From: an uncultured Acetatifactor sp.
Lineage (GTDB): Bacteria > Bacillota > Clostridia > Lachnospirales > Lachnospiraceae
Direction: 5' to 3'
DNA: 64,000 bases
Assembly (NCBI GenBank): GCA_910584865.1
Contig: CAJUCE010000022.1
Span: 1 to 64,000 of the forward strand
Within the stretch, counting starts at the first letter, position 1, and every line of letters starts with the position of its first letter. The notes below the pieces were generated by a model. That model did not search any database. It was not told the origin of the DNA and worked only from the letters and a program-made list of their open reading frames with translations. Below are positions 50,712-60,168 of this stretch, one piece after another. A program made the position numbers and the translations under genes.

Positions 50712-51371
50712 ATGAATCAGATCAATTATCAGAAAGAACTGGATAAAATCATAGCCGGATTGTCAGGTGCGGGGGAAAAGTCTGCACCTGACCTTTTTCT
50801 GCACAGCTGCTGCGCACCCTGCAGCAGTTATGTGTTGGAATATCTGTGCGGTATTTTCCATATTACGGTGTTTTATTTTAATCCCAATATCTCGGCAACG
50901 GAGGAATACCGGAAGAGGGCGGCGGAACAGAAGCGGCTGATCGAGGCCTATAACCGGGAGGGGAAGGGTTATCCCATTTCCGTGGAGGAAGGGGATTACG
51001 ATCCTGTACATTTTTATGAGGCGGTGAGGGGATTGGAAAACTGCCCCGAGGGAGGAGAAAGGTGCTTCCGCTGTTTTGACCTGCGCCTCCGGGAGACTGC
51101 GAGACGTGCCGCGGAGGGAGGATTTGATTATTTCTGCACCACGCTGACGATCAGCCCGCTGAAAAATGCCCGGAAGCTGAACGAGATCGGGCAGGCTCTG
51201 GCCCGGGAGTACGGGGTGGCCTGGCTTCCTTCCGATTTTAAGAAAAGGGAGGGTTATAAGAGGTCCATCGAGCTGTCCCGTCAGTACGGTCTTTACAGGC
51301 AGGATTACTGTGGCTGTGTCTATTCTAGGGCGGAGCGCAGGAAGGAGGGGCAGGCATGTACCGGCGGCTGA
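50712..51371 (+). CDS. queH: Epoxyqueuosine reductase QueH
   Basis: QueH reduces epoxyqueuosine to queuosine in tRNA, the last step of queuosine synthesis, replacing QueG. The 219-residue protein has the cysteine pairs that bind the Fe-S cluster and second metal: HSCCAPCSSYVLEYL near the start, CFRCFDLR in the middle, and DYCGCVYS near the C-terminus. All are present. ATG 50712 follows GCAGGAGAAAG. It stands between sodA and a vanZ-like pseudogene, with no other queuosine genes in view. Confidence 0.95.
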   Translation: MNQINYQKELDKIIAGLSGAGEKSAPDLFLHSCCAPCSSYVLEYLCGIFHITVFYFNPNISATEEYRKRAAEQKRLIEAYNREGKGYPISVEEGDYDPVHFYEAVRGLENCPEGGERCFRCFDLRLRETARRAAEGGFDYFCTTLTISPLKNARKLNEIGQALAREYGVAWLPSDFKKREGYKRSIELSRQYGLYRQDYCGCVYSRAERRKEGQACTGG

Positions 51372-51556
51372 CAGCGAGGTTTCTGTGCATCGGCTGCTGT
51401 GGATGGCGAAGGCGTAGGCGGTAATGCGAAAATTCTGCATTCGGGATGATATTTATGTTGAATTGTGCGGCGGGCAGGATATACAAAGGACAGGGGCTGA
51501 ATGCGGATAAGATTTTCCATGGAGAGAGGGGCCGGATGAGAAATCCGGGGTGTGAA

Positions 51557-52200
51557 ATGAATCGGTACATAATGAGGCTGTGTGTTATTATGTTGGCCTG
51601 GTTGCCGGCGTATCTGCTTTTCCGCCTTCTATGGAAGAAAGGCGTTCAATAGAGGAAGGGCGTTCCATGGAAAAAGTGCATTCCATGGAAAAAGTGCATT
51701 CCATGGAAGAATTTCCGTAGTATCTGGAAAAGGATAGAAAAGAGGGAGTGGGTTGTTTGCGGGTTCTGGCTGTTTATGGCAGGGCTGATGACGCTTGCCC
51801 TGGAAGGAGAGTACGGGACTGTGTGTGAAATGGCAGCGGATGCGGCGGAGCGGATCGTCACGGGGAGGGGAATCAGCCTGACGCCGTTTTGCACCATCGG
51901 GAGCTTCTTTCGGGCGCCTGCCTTTGACGTGTTTATGGTAAATATCGTGGGAAATATCGTGATGTTCATTCCCTGGGGGTTGGACTGCCGCTGCTGTGGA
52001 AGGTGAGACAGTCGGTACGGTCAGGGATGCTGTGTTCCCTGGTGCTGCCGCTCTGTATAGAGACTTGCCAGCTGTTCATAGGGCGGAGCGTGGACATCGA
52101 TCGACGATGTGATTCTGAATTTTCTGGGAGGCTGTCTGGGGACAGGGGGTATTTCGCCCTCCGGAAATGCGTTCCGGGTATCGGAAAACTGGCGCGGTAG
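51557..52200 (+). pseudogene. VanZ-like membrane protein, broken
   Basis: The frame starting MNRYIMRLCVIMLAWLPAYLL runs to an in-frame TAG (51650), inside four 18-bp repeats (51632-51703, encoding WKK-CIP-like hexamers). The TAG stands where the other repeats have TGG (Trp). The frame then continues LFMAGLMTLALEGEYG and ISLTPFCTIGSFF, VNIVGNIVMFIPWGL, then needs a frameshift near 51985 to give LPLLWKVRQ...CIETCQLFIGRSVDID. A 4-bp TCGA duplication (about 52100) shifts it again before the LNFLGGCLG tail. These are VanZ features (NxVPF-like, GNIxxFxPWG, QLxxGRSxDIDD). VanZ proteins give low-level glycopeptide tolerance. Confidence 0.75.
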
Positions 52201-52254
52201 ACGTGGCGGGATATTTCCGGTGGTGCATCAGCACGATTATCCGTATTTTTAACC

Positions 52255-52283
52255 TTGCAGTATCGCTGAAAACATGATACCAT
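52255..52283 (+). promoter_or_regulatory. cyuA promoter
   Basis: TTGCAG (52255-52260), 17-bp spacer, TACCAT (52278-52283). Confidence 0.5.
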
Positions 52284-52432
52284 GAACACATAAACGCTTA
52301 TGGTGACATGGCTATTCGGACATGTCCTGCCGGGAATCCCTTTTTGATTCCGGGGTTTAGCGCAGCATCGGGAAAAAAGACACTGGAGAAACGTTTTTAC
52401 AGTAAAGGACAAAGGTTAAACAGGGTAAGCTT

Positions 52433-53704
52433 ATGTTGGAAAAAGGACTTCAGGAAGAATTTATCAGTATCATCAGGGAGGAACTGGTTCCGGCCATGGG
52501 GTGTACAGAGCCCATTGCACTGGCCTATGCGGCGGCAAAGGGCAGAGAAGTCCTGGGCTGTGAGCCGGAGAAAATCGCAGCGAAATGTTCCGGCAATATA
52601 ATAAAAAATGTACGTTGTGTCACAATTCCGAATTCAGGAGGCCTGACAGGGATCGAGACTGCCTGCATTTTAGGGAGCGTGGCAGGAGATCCGGATGCCG
52701 GGATGGAAGTGCTTGAGAAGGCGGATGATGCCGGAAGGATTCGTACGAAGCAGCTTCTGGAACAGGGCTGCTGCAGTGTGGAATTCTTGGATTCCGAGAT
52801 ACCGCTGCATTTTATCATAGAACTGTCCGGCGGAGGACATACTGTGGAGGTGGAGGTAAGGCATATCCACACCAATATTGTTTCCATCAAAAAAGACGGC
52901 CGGACAGTGTTTGAGAAGGCGAAGGAACTGGCGGACAAAGGATATTCCACAGACCGCACAAAGCTTTCCCTAGAGAGCATCAAGACCTTTGCGGATGAGG
53001 TGGACCTGGCGCTTGTGAGGGATGTCTACGAGCGGCAGATCCGTTACAACATGGACATTGCCTACGAAGGAATTTCCGGCAATTACGGCCTGGGGATAGG
53101 CAGGGTGATCCGGGAATCCTATGCGGACGGTATTGTTACCCGGATGAAGGCCTACGCCTCGGCGGCGTCGGAGGCCCGTATGGGAGGCTGCGATATGCCT
53201 GTTATCATCAATTCCGGAAGCGGCAACCAGGGGATCGCATCCTCGGTTCCCGTGATTATCTATGCCAGGGAGAAAAATATCCCTTCGGAAAAATTATACC
53301 GGGCACTGGTCTTTTCCAGCCTGCTTACGATATACCAGAAGGAATTTATCGGGAAGCTGTCTGCTTTCTGCGGGGCAGTCTCCGCATCCTGTGCCTCGGC
53401 GGCTGCCATCACCTACATGGCAGGCGGCACCATCGGACAGATTAAGGCAACCATCGACAATACCTTGGCCAATATTCCGGGCATCATCTGCGATGGGGCC
53501 AAGATTTCCTGCGCGGCCAAGATCGCTTCCAGTATCGATGCCGCCATGATGGCCCATCACCTGGCCATGCGGGACAAGCAGTATGCGGCTTACACCGGTA
53601 TTTTAAAGGAAAATGCGGGGGAGACAATCAGCTGTGTGGGGTATATCGGCAAAGTGGGCATGCACCAGACGGATAAGGAAATCATCAAGATGATGCTGGA
53701 GTAA
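52433..53704 (+). CDS. cyuA: UPF0597 family L-cysteine desulfidase-like protein
   Basis: The 423-residue protein belongs to the UPF0597/serine-dehydratase-alpha-like family, whose characterised member CyuA (YhaM) degrades L-cysteine to pyruvate, ammonia and sulfide. Conserved elements seen: VPAMGCTEPIALAYAAA, CSGNIIKNV, IPNSGG, and cysteines CGAVSASCASAAA and ICDGAKISCAAKI that fit a [4Fe-4S] cluster as in serine dehydratases. The start follows AGGGTAAGCTT (weak); the ATG listed fits the family N-terminus MLEKGLQEEF. It precedes argS but has its own promoter. No cysteine transporter is adjacent. Confidence 0.9.
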   Translation: MLEKGLQEEFISIIREELVPAMGCTEPIALAYAAAKGREVLGCEPEKIAAKCSGNIIKNVRCVTIPNSGGLTGIETACILGSVAGDPDAGMEVLEKADDAGRIRTKQLLEQGCCSVEFLDSEIPLHFIIELSGGGHTVEVEVRHIHTNIVSIKKDGRTVFEKAKELADKGYSTDRTKLSLESIKTFADEVDLALVRDVYERQIRYNMDIAYEGISGNYGLGIGRVIRESYADGIVTRMKAYASAASEARMGGCDMPVIINSGSGNQGIASSVPVIIYAREKNIPSEKLYRALVFSSLLTIYQKEFIGKLSAFCGAVSASCASAAAITYMAGGTIGQIKATIDNTLANIPGIICDGAKISCAAKIASSIDAAMMAHHLAMRDKQYAAYTGILKENAGETISCVGYIGKVGMHQTDKEIIKMMLE

Positions 53705-54005
53705 GAGAGGGATTTCGAAACTGGTTTCCGGTAGATGGCAAATGGGCTTGCGTGTTTTAAACATGCAGGCCTTTAGATTTATGGAAGGGATTAGACAAAA
53801 TGGTTTTGCTTACAGGCAGCTGCCGCTATTGCATTGCAGAAGTGGCAAGTTGCAGGGAAAAGAAAATGTTGCAGAATCCGGTGATTTAGGGTATAGTGTG
53901 AAAAAGAACATTTTGCCATCCTGGATTATGTCTGCAAAAGCGGACAGACAGGGTTGGTGTGGCAGGAAATATGACGGAAAATCAGAAAGGACAAAGGGAC
54001 GGAAC
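53705..54005 (+). other. argS leader region
   Basis: No gene is visible. A near-consensus promoter TTGCAG (53869-53874), 17-bp spacer, TATAGT (53892-53897) lies 109 bp before argS. I do not see a T-box specifier arrangement or a terminator-like hairpin here. Confidence 0.6.
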
Positions 54006-55772
54006 ATGAAAAAGATACTGGATTTATTATCGGAAGAAATGGGAAAGGCATTCGAGGCGGCGGGCTACGACGCTTCCCTGGGAAGGGTGACCCTGTCCAA
54101 CCGGCCTGACCTGTGCGAATATCAGTGCAACGGCGCCATGGCGGGGGCGAAGAAATATAAGAAAGCCCCTGTCATGATCGCAAACGCAGTGGCGGAAAAA
54201 CTGAAGGGAAGCGCAGTTTTCAAAGAGGCGGCGGCAGTGGCCCCGGGCTTCCTGAACCTGAAGCTTTCGGAAGGCTTTCTTCTGAACCTGGTGGAGTCCA
54301 TGCGGACGGAGACGAAATTCGGACTGGAAATGCCGGAAAAACCAAAGAAAATCATGATTGACTACGGCGGAGCCAATGTGGCCAAGCCCCTCCATGTGGG
54401 ACATTTGCGCCCTGCCATCATCGGTGAGAGTATCAAACGCATCAGCCGCTACGCGGGCCACGAGGTCATCGGCGACGTGCACCTGGGAGACTGGGGCACC
54501 CCCATCGGCATGGTAATCACGGAGCTGAAGGAGCGCAAGCCGGGCCTGGTGTATTTTGACGAAAATTATGAGGGCGAGTACCCCAAGGAAACGCCCATCA
54601 CCGAGGCGGAATTCGCGGAGATATATCCCCTGGCCAGCGCCAAATCCAAGGAGGATCCGGAGTTTAAGGCCAGGGCCCTGGAAGCCACCCGGAAGTTTCA
54701 GCAGGGCGTGCCGGGATACAGGGCCCTGTGGAAGCATATCGTGGACGTGTCCAAGGTGGATCTGAAGCGGAATTACGACAGCCTGCATGTGGAGTTTGAC
54801 CTGTGGAAGGGCGAGAGCGATGTGAATGACCTGATTCCGGAGATGGTTGCTTACATGAAGGAGGGCGGATGGGCCTATATCAGCGACGGCGCCCTGGTGG
54901 TGGACGTGAAGGAGGAGACCGATACCAAGGAAGTGCCCCCCTGCATGATTTTAAAATCCGACGGCGCTTCCCTGTACAACACCACGGATCTGGCTACCAT
55001 TATGGAGCGGATGCGCCTGTATGACCCGGACGAGATCATCTATATCACGGATAAGCGTCAGGATCTGTACTTTGAACAGGTATTCCGCTGTGCCCGCAAG
55101 ACAAAGCTTGTGAAGCCGGAAACGGTGCTGAAGTTTTTAGGCCACGGCACCATGAACGGCAGCGACGGCAAGCCCTTCAAGACCAGGGACGGGGGCGTTA
55201 TGCGCCTGGATAATCTGGTGCGGGAGACACAGGAGGAGATGTACCGCAAGATTCGGGAAGGCCGGGAGATGCCGGAGGAGGAGGCGAAGGCCGTGGCGGA
55301 TATCGTGGCTCTTTCCGCCCTGAAATACGGGGATCTGTCCAACCAGGCCGCCAAGGATTATGTGTTTGATATCGACAGGTTTACCTCCTTTGAAGGGGAC
55401 ACGGGGCCTTATATTCTGTATACGGTTGTGCGTATTAAATCGATCTTAAATAAGTATAAAGAGCAGGGGGGACGCACGGAAGGACTGGCCCTTCTGGAGG
55501 CGGGAAGCGGTTCTGAGAAGGAACTGGAGATGGCCCTGGTGCAGTTCAACACCATGATACAGAACGCCGCCGAGGAGATCGCCCCCCACAAGGTATGCGC
55601 CTATATCTATGACCTGGCCAACGCCTTCAACCATTTTTACCATGAAACCAAGATCCTGGGGGAGGAAGACGCGGTAAGGCGGGAGAGCCTGATCGCATTG
55701 CTTGCACTGACCAGGGATGTGCTGGAGACCTGCATCGATCTGCTGGGATTTGAGGCACCGGAGAAGATGTAA
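54006..55772 (+). CDS. argS: Arginyl-tRNA synthetase
   Basis: Class I synthetase charging tRNA-Arg. The 588-residue protein has the N-terminal Add-1 domain, the HIGH-type motif PLHVGHLR (about residues 125-132), LGDWGTPIGMVI and the variant KMSK loop region KPFKTRDGGVMRL, followed by the anticodon-binding helices (ALVQFNTMIQNAAEEIAPHKVCAYIYDLANAFNHFYH). ATG 54006 starts the family sequence MKKILDLLSEEM; an upstream open frame from 53742 lacks family similarity and overlaps the promoter. The terminal part ends EAPEKM. Confidence 0.97.
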   Translation: MKKILDLLSEEMGKAFEAAGYDASLGRVTLSNRPDLCEYQCNGAMAGAKKYKKAPVMIANAVAEKLKGSAVFKEAAAVAPGFLNLKLSEGFLLNLVESMRTETKFGLEMPEKPKKIMIDYGGANVAKPLHVGHLRPAIIGESIKRISRYAGHEVIGDVHLGDWGTPIGMVITELKERKPGLVYFDENYEGEYPKETPITEAEFAEIYPLASAKSKEDPEFKARALEATRKFQQGVPGYRALWKHIVDVSKVDLKRNYDSLHVEFDLWKGESDVNDLIPEMVAYMKEGGWAYISDGALVVDVKEETDTKEVPPCMILKSDGASLYNTTDLATIMERMRLYDPDEIIYITDKRQDLYFEQVFRCARKTKLVKPETVLKFLGHGTMNGSDGKPFKTRDGGVMRLDNLVRETQEEMYRKIREGREMPEEEAKAVADIVALSALKYGDLSNQAAKDYVFDIDRFTSFEGDTGPYILYTVVRIKSILNKYKEQGGRTEGLALLEAGSGSEKELEMALVQFNTMIQNAAEEIAPHKVCAYIYDLANAFNHFYHETKILGEEDAVRRESLIALLALTRDVLETCIDLLGFEAPEKM

Positions 55773-55831
55773 GGTTCTGTTTAGGAATTTATAGACCTTT
55801 TCTTGCTGCAACATGGAAAAGAAAGCAGCAA

Positions 55832-55927
55832 ATGAATGCGCTCACGAGTATATTAGCGTGCCGGTTTTATGCAAAATGTGGTTTTGTGATTGGCGCAGCA
55901 AGTATGCAACATACAAGTCTTATATAA
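55832..55927 (+). pseudogene. GNAT acetyltransferase C-terminal remnant
   Basis: The frame MNALTSILACRFYAKCGFVIGAA holds the family signature ACRFYAKCGFVIG (acetyl-CoA-binding helix region of GNAT proteins) and ends after about 32 codons. The N-terminal part of the domain is missing; the frame overlaps the unrelated 78-codon frame. It is a short decayed fragment. Confidence 0.45.
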
Positions 55928-56106
55928 GGTATGTATTGACAAATGATGACAGCGTTACATGGCAGGATCTGGTAGACGGATTAACCAGTTCCCGATGGGG
56001 AGACTATATTGATCACAAGAGCGTCCGCACGGAGTATATATATGAGTGAATTTACGTTCACGCACGAAAGCATTCGTCCTACAACAGGGGCGTGAATGCC
56101 GAAAGG

Positions 56107-56135
56107 CCGTTTGCCAAAAAGGCAGGCGGTTTTTT
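56107..56135 (+). terminator. Intrinsic terminator
   Basis: CCGTTTGCC (56107-56115) pairs with GGCAGGCGG (56121-56129, two G-T pairs) around AAAAA, followed by T6. Confidence 0.8.
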
Positions 56136-56441
56136 AATGAGAAGATTTTTTCTCCGGATATGTGATGTGCATCCTCATGAACCTGTTGTATACTGATCTA
56201 AGAGAACTGTCTCCAGAATGTTTTCTCTTCTGCAGGAGCTGGGTATACTGGAACAGCAGGGCACAAGGCGGAAACCAAAGTGGATTGTAAGAAAATCTAT
56301 TTAAAAGTTTTGCATAGTGAAAGAATATTTGATACAATAGAATCCATGATTACAGGATTCCTGTAATAGCCATAAAGTTATAAATAGGAGAATATTGACT
56401 GGTATGCGTGTCAAAGTGCGCAGAGGGGTAAAAATAGGAAG

Positions 56442-56652
56442 ATGAATCGAGACGTTATGCACTTGGCAGACAATTTATTTCTTATGCATTACTGCCATCC
56501 GAATTGTAAGCCTTTTCAGAACATTATGAGGTTATCGGAGAAAATGCCTTTTTACTGGCAGAAAAACTGGCAAAAGAGAATCCGGACATTACTGCGTTTT
56601 ACCGTTTTGCGGATTTTGCAAATTTGAAGTTCAGCTGTGGGATGATTCTGTA
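56442..56652 (+). pseudogene. Frameshifted fragment of an uncharacterised protein
   Basis: MHLADNLFLMHYCHPNCKPFQNIMRLSEK in one frame continues as FLLAEKLAKENPDITAFYRFADFANLKFSCG in another, so one frameshift near 56545 splits a compact helical protein, which then stops early. I do not know its function. It sits after the sequence GCAGAGGGGTAAAA that also occurs at 59-74. Confidence 0.5.
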
Positions 56653-56750
56653 ATTGAGCAAAATAGATTTTTACCGGTTCCAGCTTGCTCGGGTTAGGTG
56701 AGGATAAGCGTAAAATGTAGTCAGAGGCTGAATAAGGGGGCAGACTGGGA

Positions 56751-57408
56751 ATGGGTTGGATATTAAAAGTATCAGGATACGGGAAGATAGAAAGTGCGGA
56801 AGTTGAGATGGCGCCGCTGACCCTTTTTGTGGGCGATAATAACAGTGGGAAGAGCTATCTGATGTTCCTGCTGTGGGGAATACGGAATCTGGGGATGGAA
56901 ATTTTATTTCATCGCGGAAATGAATCGGCGACAGAAGCGGAAAATAGGTTGCAGTGTTGGATAAAAGAACAGGTGAAAGCAGCCAAAGAGCAAGGTAAGC
57001 AAACTGTTCAGGCCAGTGAAATAGGAAAAGATTTGCAGATTGTTCTACAGGATAGGATAAATCAGAACAAAGAAAGATTTGTAAATGCCGTTTTCAATAG
57101 CTCGGATGTGGAATTGAATGCACTTCAGCTGGAACTGACGGGATTAGCAAATGTTTATATTACAGCACATCAACAACATGATCCGTCTGTCCGGCAGGGA
57201 AGACAGGGAGGAAATATGTCGGCAGTTCGGGTATAAAGCCGCCGATTTACTGGGTTCAGATCAGGTGAAAGTCTATCAGCTGACAGCGGAGGCAGGAGCA
57301 AAGACGAAAGTAGAAGAGCTAAGCTGCGGGGAAAACGGCTTTGTGGTTCCGACATTCAATGACGCGTTGGATCGGATTATGGATGAAGCATATGCAATTC
57401 AGGAGTAA
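56751..57408 (+). pseudogene. AAA family ATPase with internal deletion
   Basis: The N-terminal 140 residues (MGWILKVSGYGKIESAEV...) hold Walker A (FVGDNNSGKSYLMFLL) typical of AAA_15/OLD-like ATPases. The reading frame then fails at about 57150, and a second frame (57151-57408) supplies only the C-terminal part (HINNMIRLSGREDREEICRQFG...PTFNDALDRIMDEAYAIQE). The Walker B and catalytic centre are missing, so a middle section of perhaps 200 residues is deleted. A 22-codon frame (MRNQKREFVIKNLMY) after it may be the stub of a partner gene. Such pairs often act in phage defence. Confidence 0.65.
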
Positions 57409-57493
57409 GATACTATGAGGAATCAAAAAAGGGAGTTTGTGATAAAGAATTTGATGTACAAGCCCACCAACAAGAATACATAAGGAGAAATTT

Positions 57494-58291
57494 ATGGCAA
57501 CCTGGGTAAGCCATTTAATGATAGCGGACAGCGTACTGCAGAGATTCCCGGAACTGGACAGGCATGGTTTCTGTGTGGGAAACATAGCCCCGGACTGTAG
57601 CGTGGAAAATGAGGATTGGAGCAGCTTTACCCCATCCCGTGAAGTGACCCACTGGATGTCCGGCAGGCGGAAAAAGGCTTCCGACTGTGACCGCTTTTAT
57701 CTGGAATGCATTGAAAAAAGAAGGAAGGATATCAAGACCAATGAGGAATATTCCTTTCTTCTGGGGTATTACGCTCACCTGATAACAGATGCGGAATTCC
57801 AGAGGTTCATCCGTGACGAAGAGCGGGTTGCCTTGGTCTGGAAGCGTATTCTGGGGCATCCTGCTTTGGCGGAAAAGGCATCGGGAATGCCCGGGGACTG
57901 GGATTCCATCAAAAAGCTTTTTGCGAAAGACGACAGGATGAAAGACATTTATTCCATAGAGGCGGAGTACCTGGAACGCCACCCTGAATCAGGGTATTTT
58001 ACAGAGATTTTAAATCTGAAAACATTTCCGCGTTATATCGATTACCTTCCGGAAGGAGCGATTGTCCGGAAGATAGGCATCATGGGATATCTTCCGCGTA
58101 AAGAAGCGGGTGAATATCCCGGTCTGGCAATGTCGAAAGAAGAGTACCTGTACTTTACGGACAGAGCCACGGAACTGGTTATTCGGGCACTTGCCGGTAT
58201 CCGGGGACAGGGGAGGTGGATATCTTTTACAAAGCCAGCGATTTATACTCACGATCTGAAACATTTGCCAAACGAAATGGATAACGAGTGA
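57494..58291 (+). CDS. Zinc-dependent phospholipase C-like protein
   Basis: The 265-residue protein begins MATWVSHLMIADSVLQRFPEL, with the histidine of the Zn_dep_PLPC fold, followed by HGFCVGNIAPDC (Asp), FTPSREVTHWMSG (His) and YYAHLITDAEF (His...Asp), a set of metal ligands in the order of phospholipase C/P1 nuclease-like proteins. It lacks a signal peptide and is cytoplasmic, so the substrate is unlikely to be membrane lipid outside the cell. ATG 57494 follows AAGGAGAAAT. It is the first intact gene after the decay region. Confidence 0.85.
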   Translation: MATWVSHLMIADSVLQRFPELDRHGFCVGNIAPDCSVENEDWSSFTPSREVTHWMSGRRKKASDCDRFYLECIEKRRKDIKTNEEYSFLLGYYAHLITDAEFQRFIRDEERVALVWKRILGHPALAEKASGMPGDWDSIKKLFAKDDRMKDIYSIEAEYLERHPESGYFTEILNLKTFPRYIDYLPEGAIVRKIGIMGYLPRKEAGEYPGLAMSKEEYLYFTDRATELVIRALAGIRGQGRWISFTKPAIYTHDLKHLPNEMDNE

Positions 58292-58382
58292 GCGCTACTG
58301 CAATGCAGGGTAAAAAGCGGCAAATCTTACACGAGTTTTAGAAAATGGAGTATATATGACCATCAGGAAAGGAAGTGGCACT

Positions 58383-58949
58383 ATGACATCAGCTTTACAA
58401 TTACAACCGGAAATCATTACCCTGGAGCAATACGAGGCGCTGCCAGAGAGCAGGAGGGCGGAGGTCTTTGAGGGGGTAATTTATGATATGGCCAGTCCGT
58501 CACAGATCCATCAGGCACTATCCATGGAATTATCAAATATCCTCTATAACTATATCAAAAACAAAAAGGGCTTCTGCCAGGTTTTCAGTGCGCCCTTTGA
58601 TGTAAAGTTGTCAGACAAGCCCCTTACAATCGTCCAGCCTGACATTATGGTTATTTGTGACAAGGATAAACTGGATGGAAAGCGTTGTAACGGCGCCCCG
58701 GATTTTGTCATTGAGATTGTTTCCCCGGAGAATCCGGCAGATGATTATATCCGAAAAGCGTATTACTACCAAACTTACGGTGTCCGCGAATACTGGATCG
58801 TGGATCCGAAGCGCCGTATGGTCACGGTCAACTATTTCGAGGGAGAACTTATCAATGTGGCATACAGCTTTGATGCCACTGTCAAGGTGAATATATATAC
58901 CGATTTATACATCAATTTCACTGACGTTGCAAGTTCGTTAAATGTTTAA
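58383..58949 (+). CDS. Uma2/DUF820 family endonuclease-like protein
   Basis: The protein (about 188 residues) has the PD-(D/E)XK-type Uma2 fold: YEALPESRRAEVFEGVIYDM, then VQPDIMVICD (catalytic Asp), PDFVIEIVSPENPADDYIRKAYYYQTYGVREYWIVDP (Glu, Lys region). Members are common in genomes with mobile elements; nuclease activity is predicted rather than shown in most. ATG 58383 is listed; ATG 58356 is also preceded by a GGAG site. It lies 91 bp after the phospholipase-like gene. Confidence 0.88.
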   Translation: MTSALQLQPEIITLEQYEALPESRRAEVFEGVIYDMASPSQIHQALSMELSNILYNYIKNKKGFCQVFSAPFDVKLSDKPLTIVQPDIMVICDKDKLDGKRCNGAPDFVIEIVSPENPADDYIRKAYYYQTYGVREYWIVDPKRRMVTVNYFEGELINVAYSFDATVKVNIYTDLYINFTDVASSLNV

Positions 58950-59084
58950 CGACGGGTTCGCCTTTTCTAGCAAAGTGTCTCGCCGGATGTACAACGAAGG
59001 AAAAAGGCTTTTGTGGGACCCGGAGACAGGGGTGGAGCAATTCAGCCAGAGCTTTCGGCTGTCCGGAAATGATGGGAGGTAAAT

Positions 59085-59624
59085 ATGCAATACGCAATAG
59101 AGCTGTATTACGATAAGGAAACGGAACACAAATTATACACTCTGGCAAAGCGGGTAGCCGATGCGAAACTGAGTAAAAAATTTTTAGAATGGAAAACCAG
59201 GCCCCACCTTACCCTGGCTTGTTTTAATGATGTAGATGAAGAAAAGTGCATAAAATTGTTAAGGGAATTTGCGCAAAGCCGGAAACGGATGACTGCATTT
59301 ATCGGTTCTGTAGGAATGTTTAATGACACAAGGACCATTTTTGCATCGCCTGTGATGAATGCCGACATGTATCGGTTTCAAAGAGAATTGCATGAATGCT
59401 TGAAAGACTTCGATTCCAGCGGCTGGGAATGGTATCAGCCTGACAGGTGGGTGCCGCACTGTACTTTGGCTCTGACAAAAGAGGATGGGGAAGATGCCTT
59501 TTACAAAGCCAGTGATTTGATCTTGCATGAGTTTCGGAAAATGAGCGGCAGCTTTGTTTCCATAGGTCTGGTAAAAGTAACCTTTCCTGTGGAAGAAATT
59601 TTTACCGTTGAGTTAGGAGCCTGA
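59085..59624 (+). CDS. 2'-5' RNA ligase family protein
   Basis: The 179-residue protein has the two HxT motifs of the 2H phosphoesterase superfamily: RPHLTLACF (His-Leu-Thr) near residue 42 and VPHCTLALT (His-Cys-Thr) near residue 125. The family includes LigT/ThpR, which acts on 2',3'-cyclic phosphates and tRNA halves. ATG 59085 follows GGGAGGT, an ideal site. The 135-bp gap before it holds an open frame (KRLLWDPETGVEQF) that looks like a leftover gene end. Confidence 0.9.
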   Translation: MQYAIELYYDKETEHKLYTLAKRVADAKLSKKFLEWKTRPHLTLACFNDVDEEKCIKLLREFAQSRKRMTAFIGSVGMFNDTRTIFASPVMNADMYRFQRELHECLKDFDSSGWEWYQPDRWVPHCTLALTKEDGEDAFYKASDLILHEFRKMSGSFVSIGLVKVTFPVEEIFTVELGA

Positions 59625-59657
59625 CAAATACAAATTTCGGAATGGAGGATTTTTGAT

Positions 59658-60137
59658 ATGAGTATCGAGAATATACATTGGGAACAAAGCGTTGCCGGTG
59701 TGGTGATAAAAGACAATAAGGTTTTACTTGCCCGCCATACATACGGGAACGGAAAAGGCATGTTAATTATTCCGGGCGGTTATGTAAATTATGGCGAAAC
59801 ACCTCAACAAGCTTTAAAACGCGAATATATGGAGGAAACGAAAATAGAAGTAGAGCCACAGGATATAATCGGTATTCGGTTTAATATGCATGATTGGTAC
59901 ATTGTATTTCGTGCGAAATATATTTCTGGGAAAGCACAGTCAGATAATGACGAAAACAGCGAAGTGCTATGGCTGGATGTTAATTACGCATTGTCAAGAG
60001 ATGATGTTCCTGAGCTCACGAAAAAAATGATTGAAAGCGCAACATTAAAACAATGTGGACTGCAATACGCAGAATATAACGGAAATGCCAAACATGCGCC
60101 ATCTTCTCTATATATAGCAACAGATTCCGATTTATAG
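59658..60137 (+). CDS. NUDIX hydrolase
   Basis: The 159-residue protein has a Nudix box in IIPGGYVNYGETPQQALKREYMEETKIEV. It fits GX5EX7REUXEEXGU except that the last Gly is Lys, so activity is likely but not certain. The family removes or hydrolyses nucleoside diphosphate-linked compounds. ATG 59658 follows TGGAGG. It is 33 bp after the 2'-5' RNA ligase-like gene and 31 bp before the oxidoreductase, so transcription may continue. Confidence 0.9.
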   Translation: MSIENIHWEQSVAGVVIKDNKVLLARHTYGNGKGMLIIPGGYVNYGETPQQALKREYMEETKIEVEPQDIIGIRFNMHDWYIVFRAKYISGKAQSDNDENSEVLWLDVNYALSRDDVPELTKKMIESATLKQCGLQYAEYNGNAKHAPSSLYIATDSDL

Positions 60138-60168
60138 AACTTTCAAAGAATTAAAGGAGGAAGACTAC

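Larger units (their letters stand above)
55773..56750. other. Gene-decay region 1 (no intact gene)
   Basis: A stretch of fragments. A 78-codon frame (55813-56049, ending WGDYIDHKSVRTEYIYE) has no recognised family and may be a hybrid of fragments. A winged-helix-like tail (TVSRMFSLLQELGILEQQGTRR) is at about 56205-56300. Composition changes and short frames suggest recombination leftovers rather than genes. Confidence 0.55.

Noticed and set aside
53742..54005. N-terminal extension of argS
   Set aside because: No similarity to ArgS, overlaps a good promoter, and the ATG at 54006 begins the family sequence.
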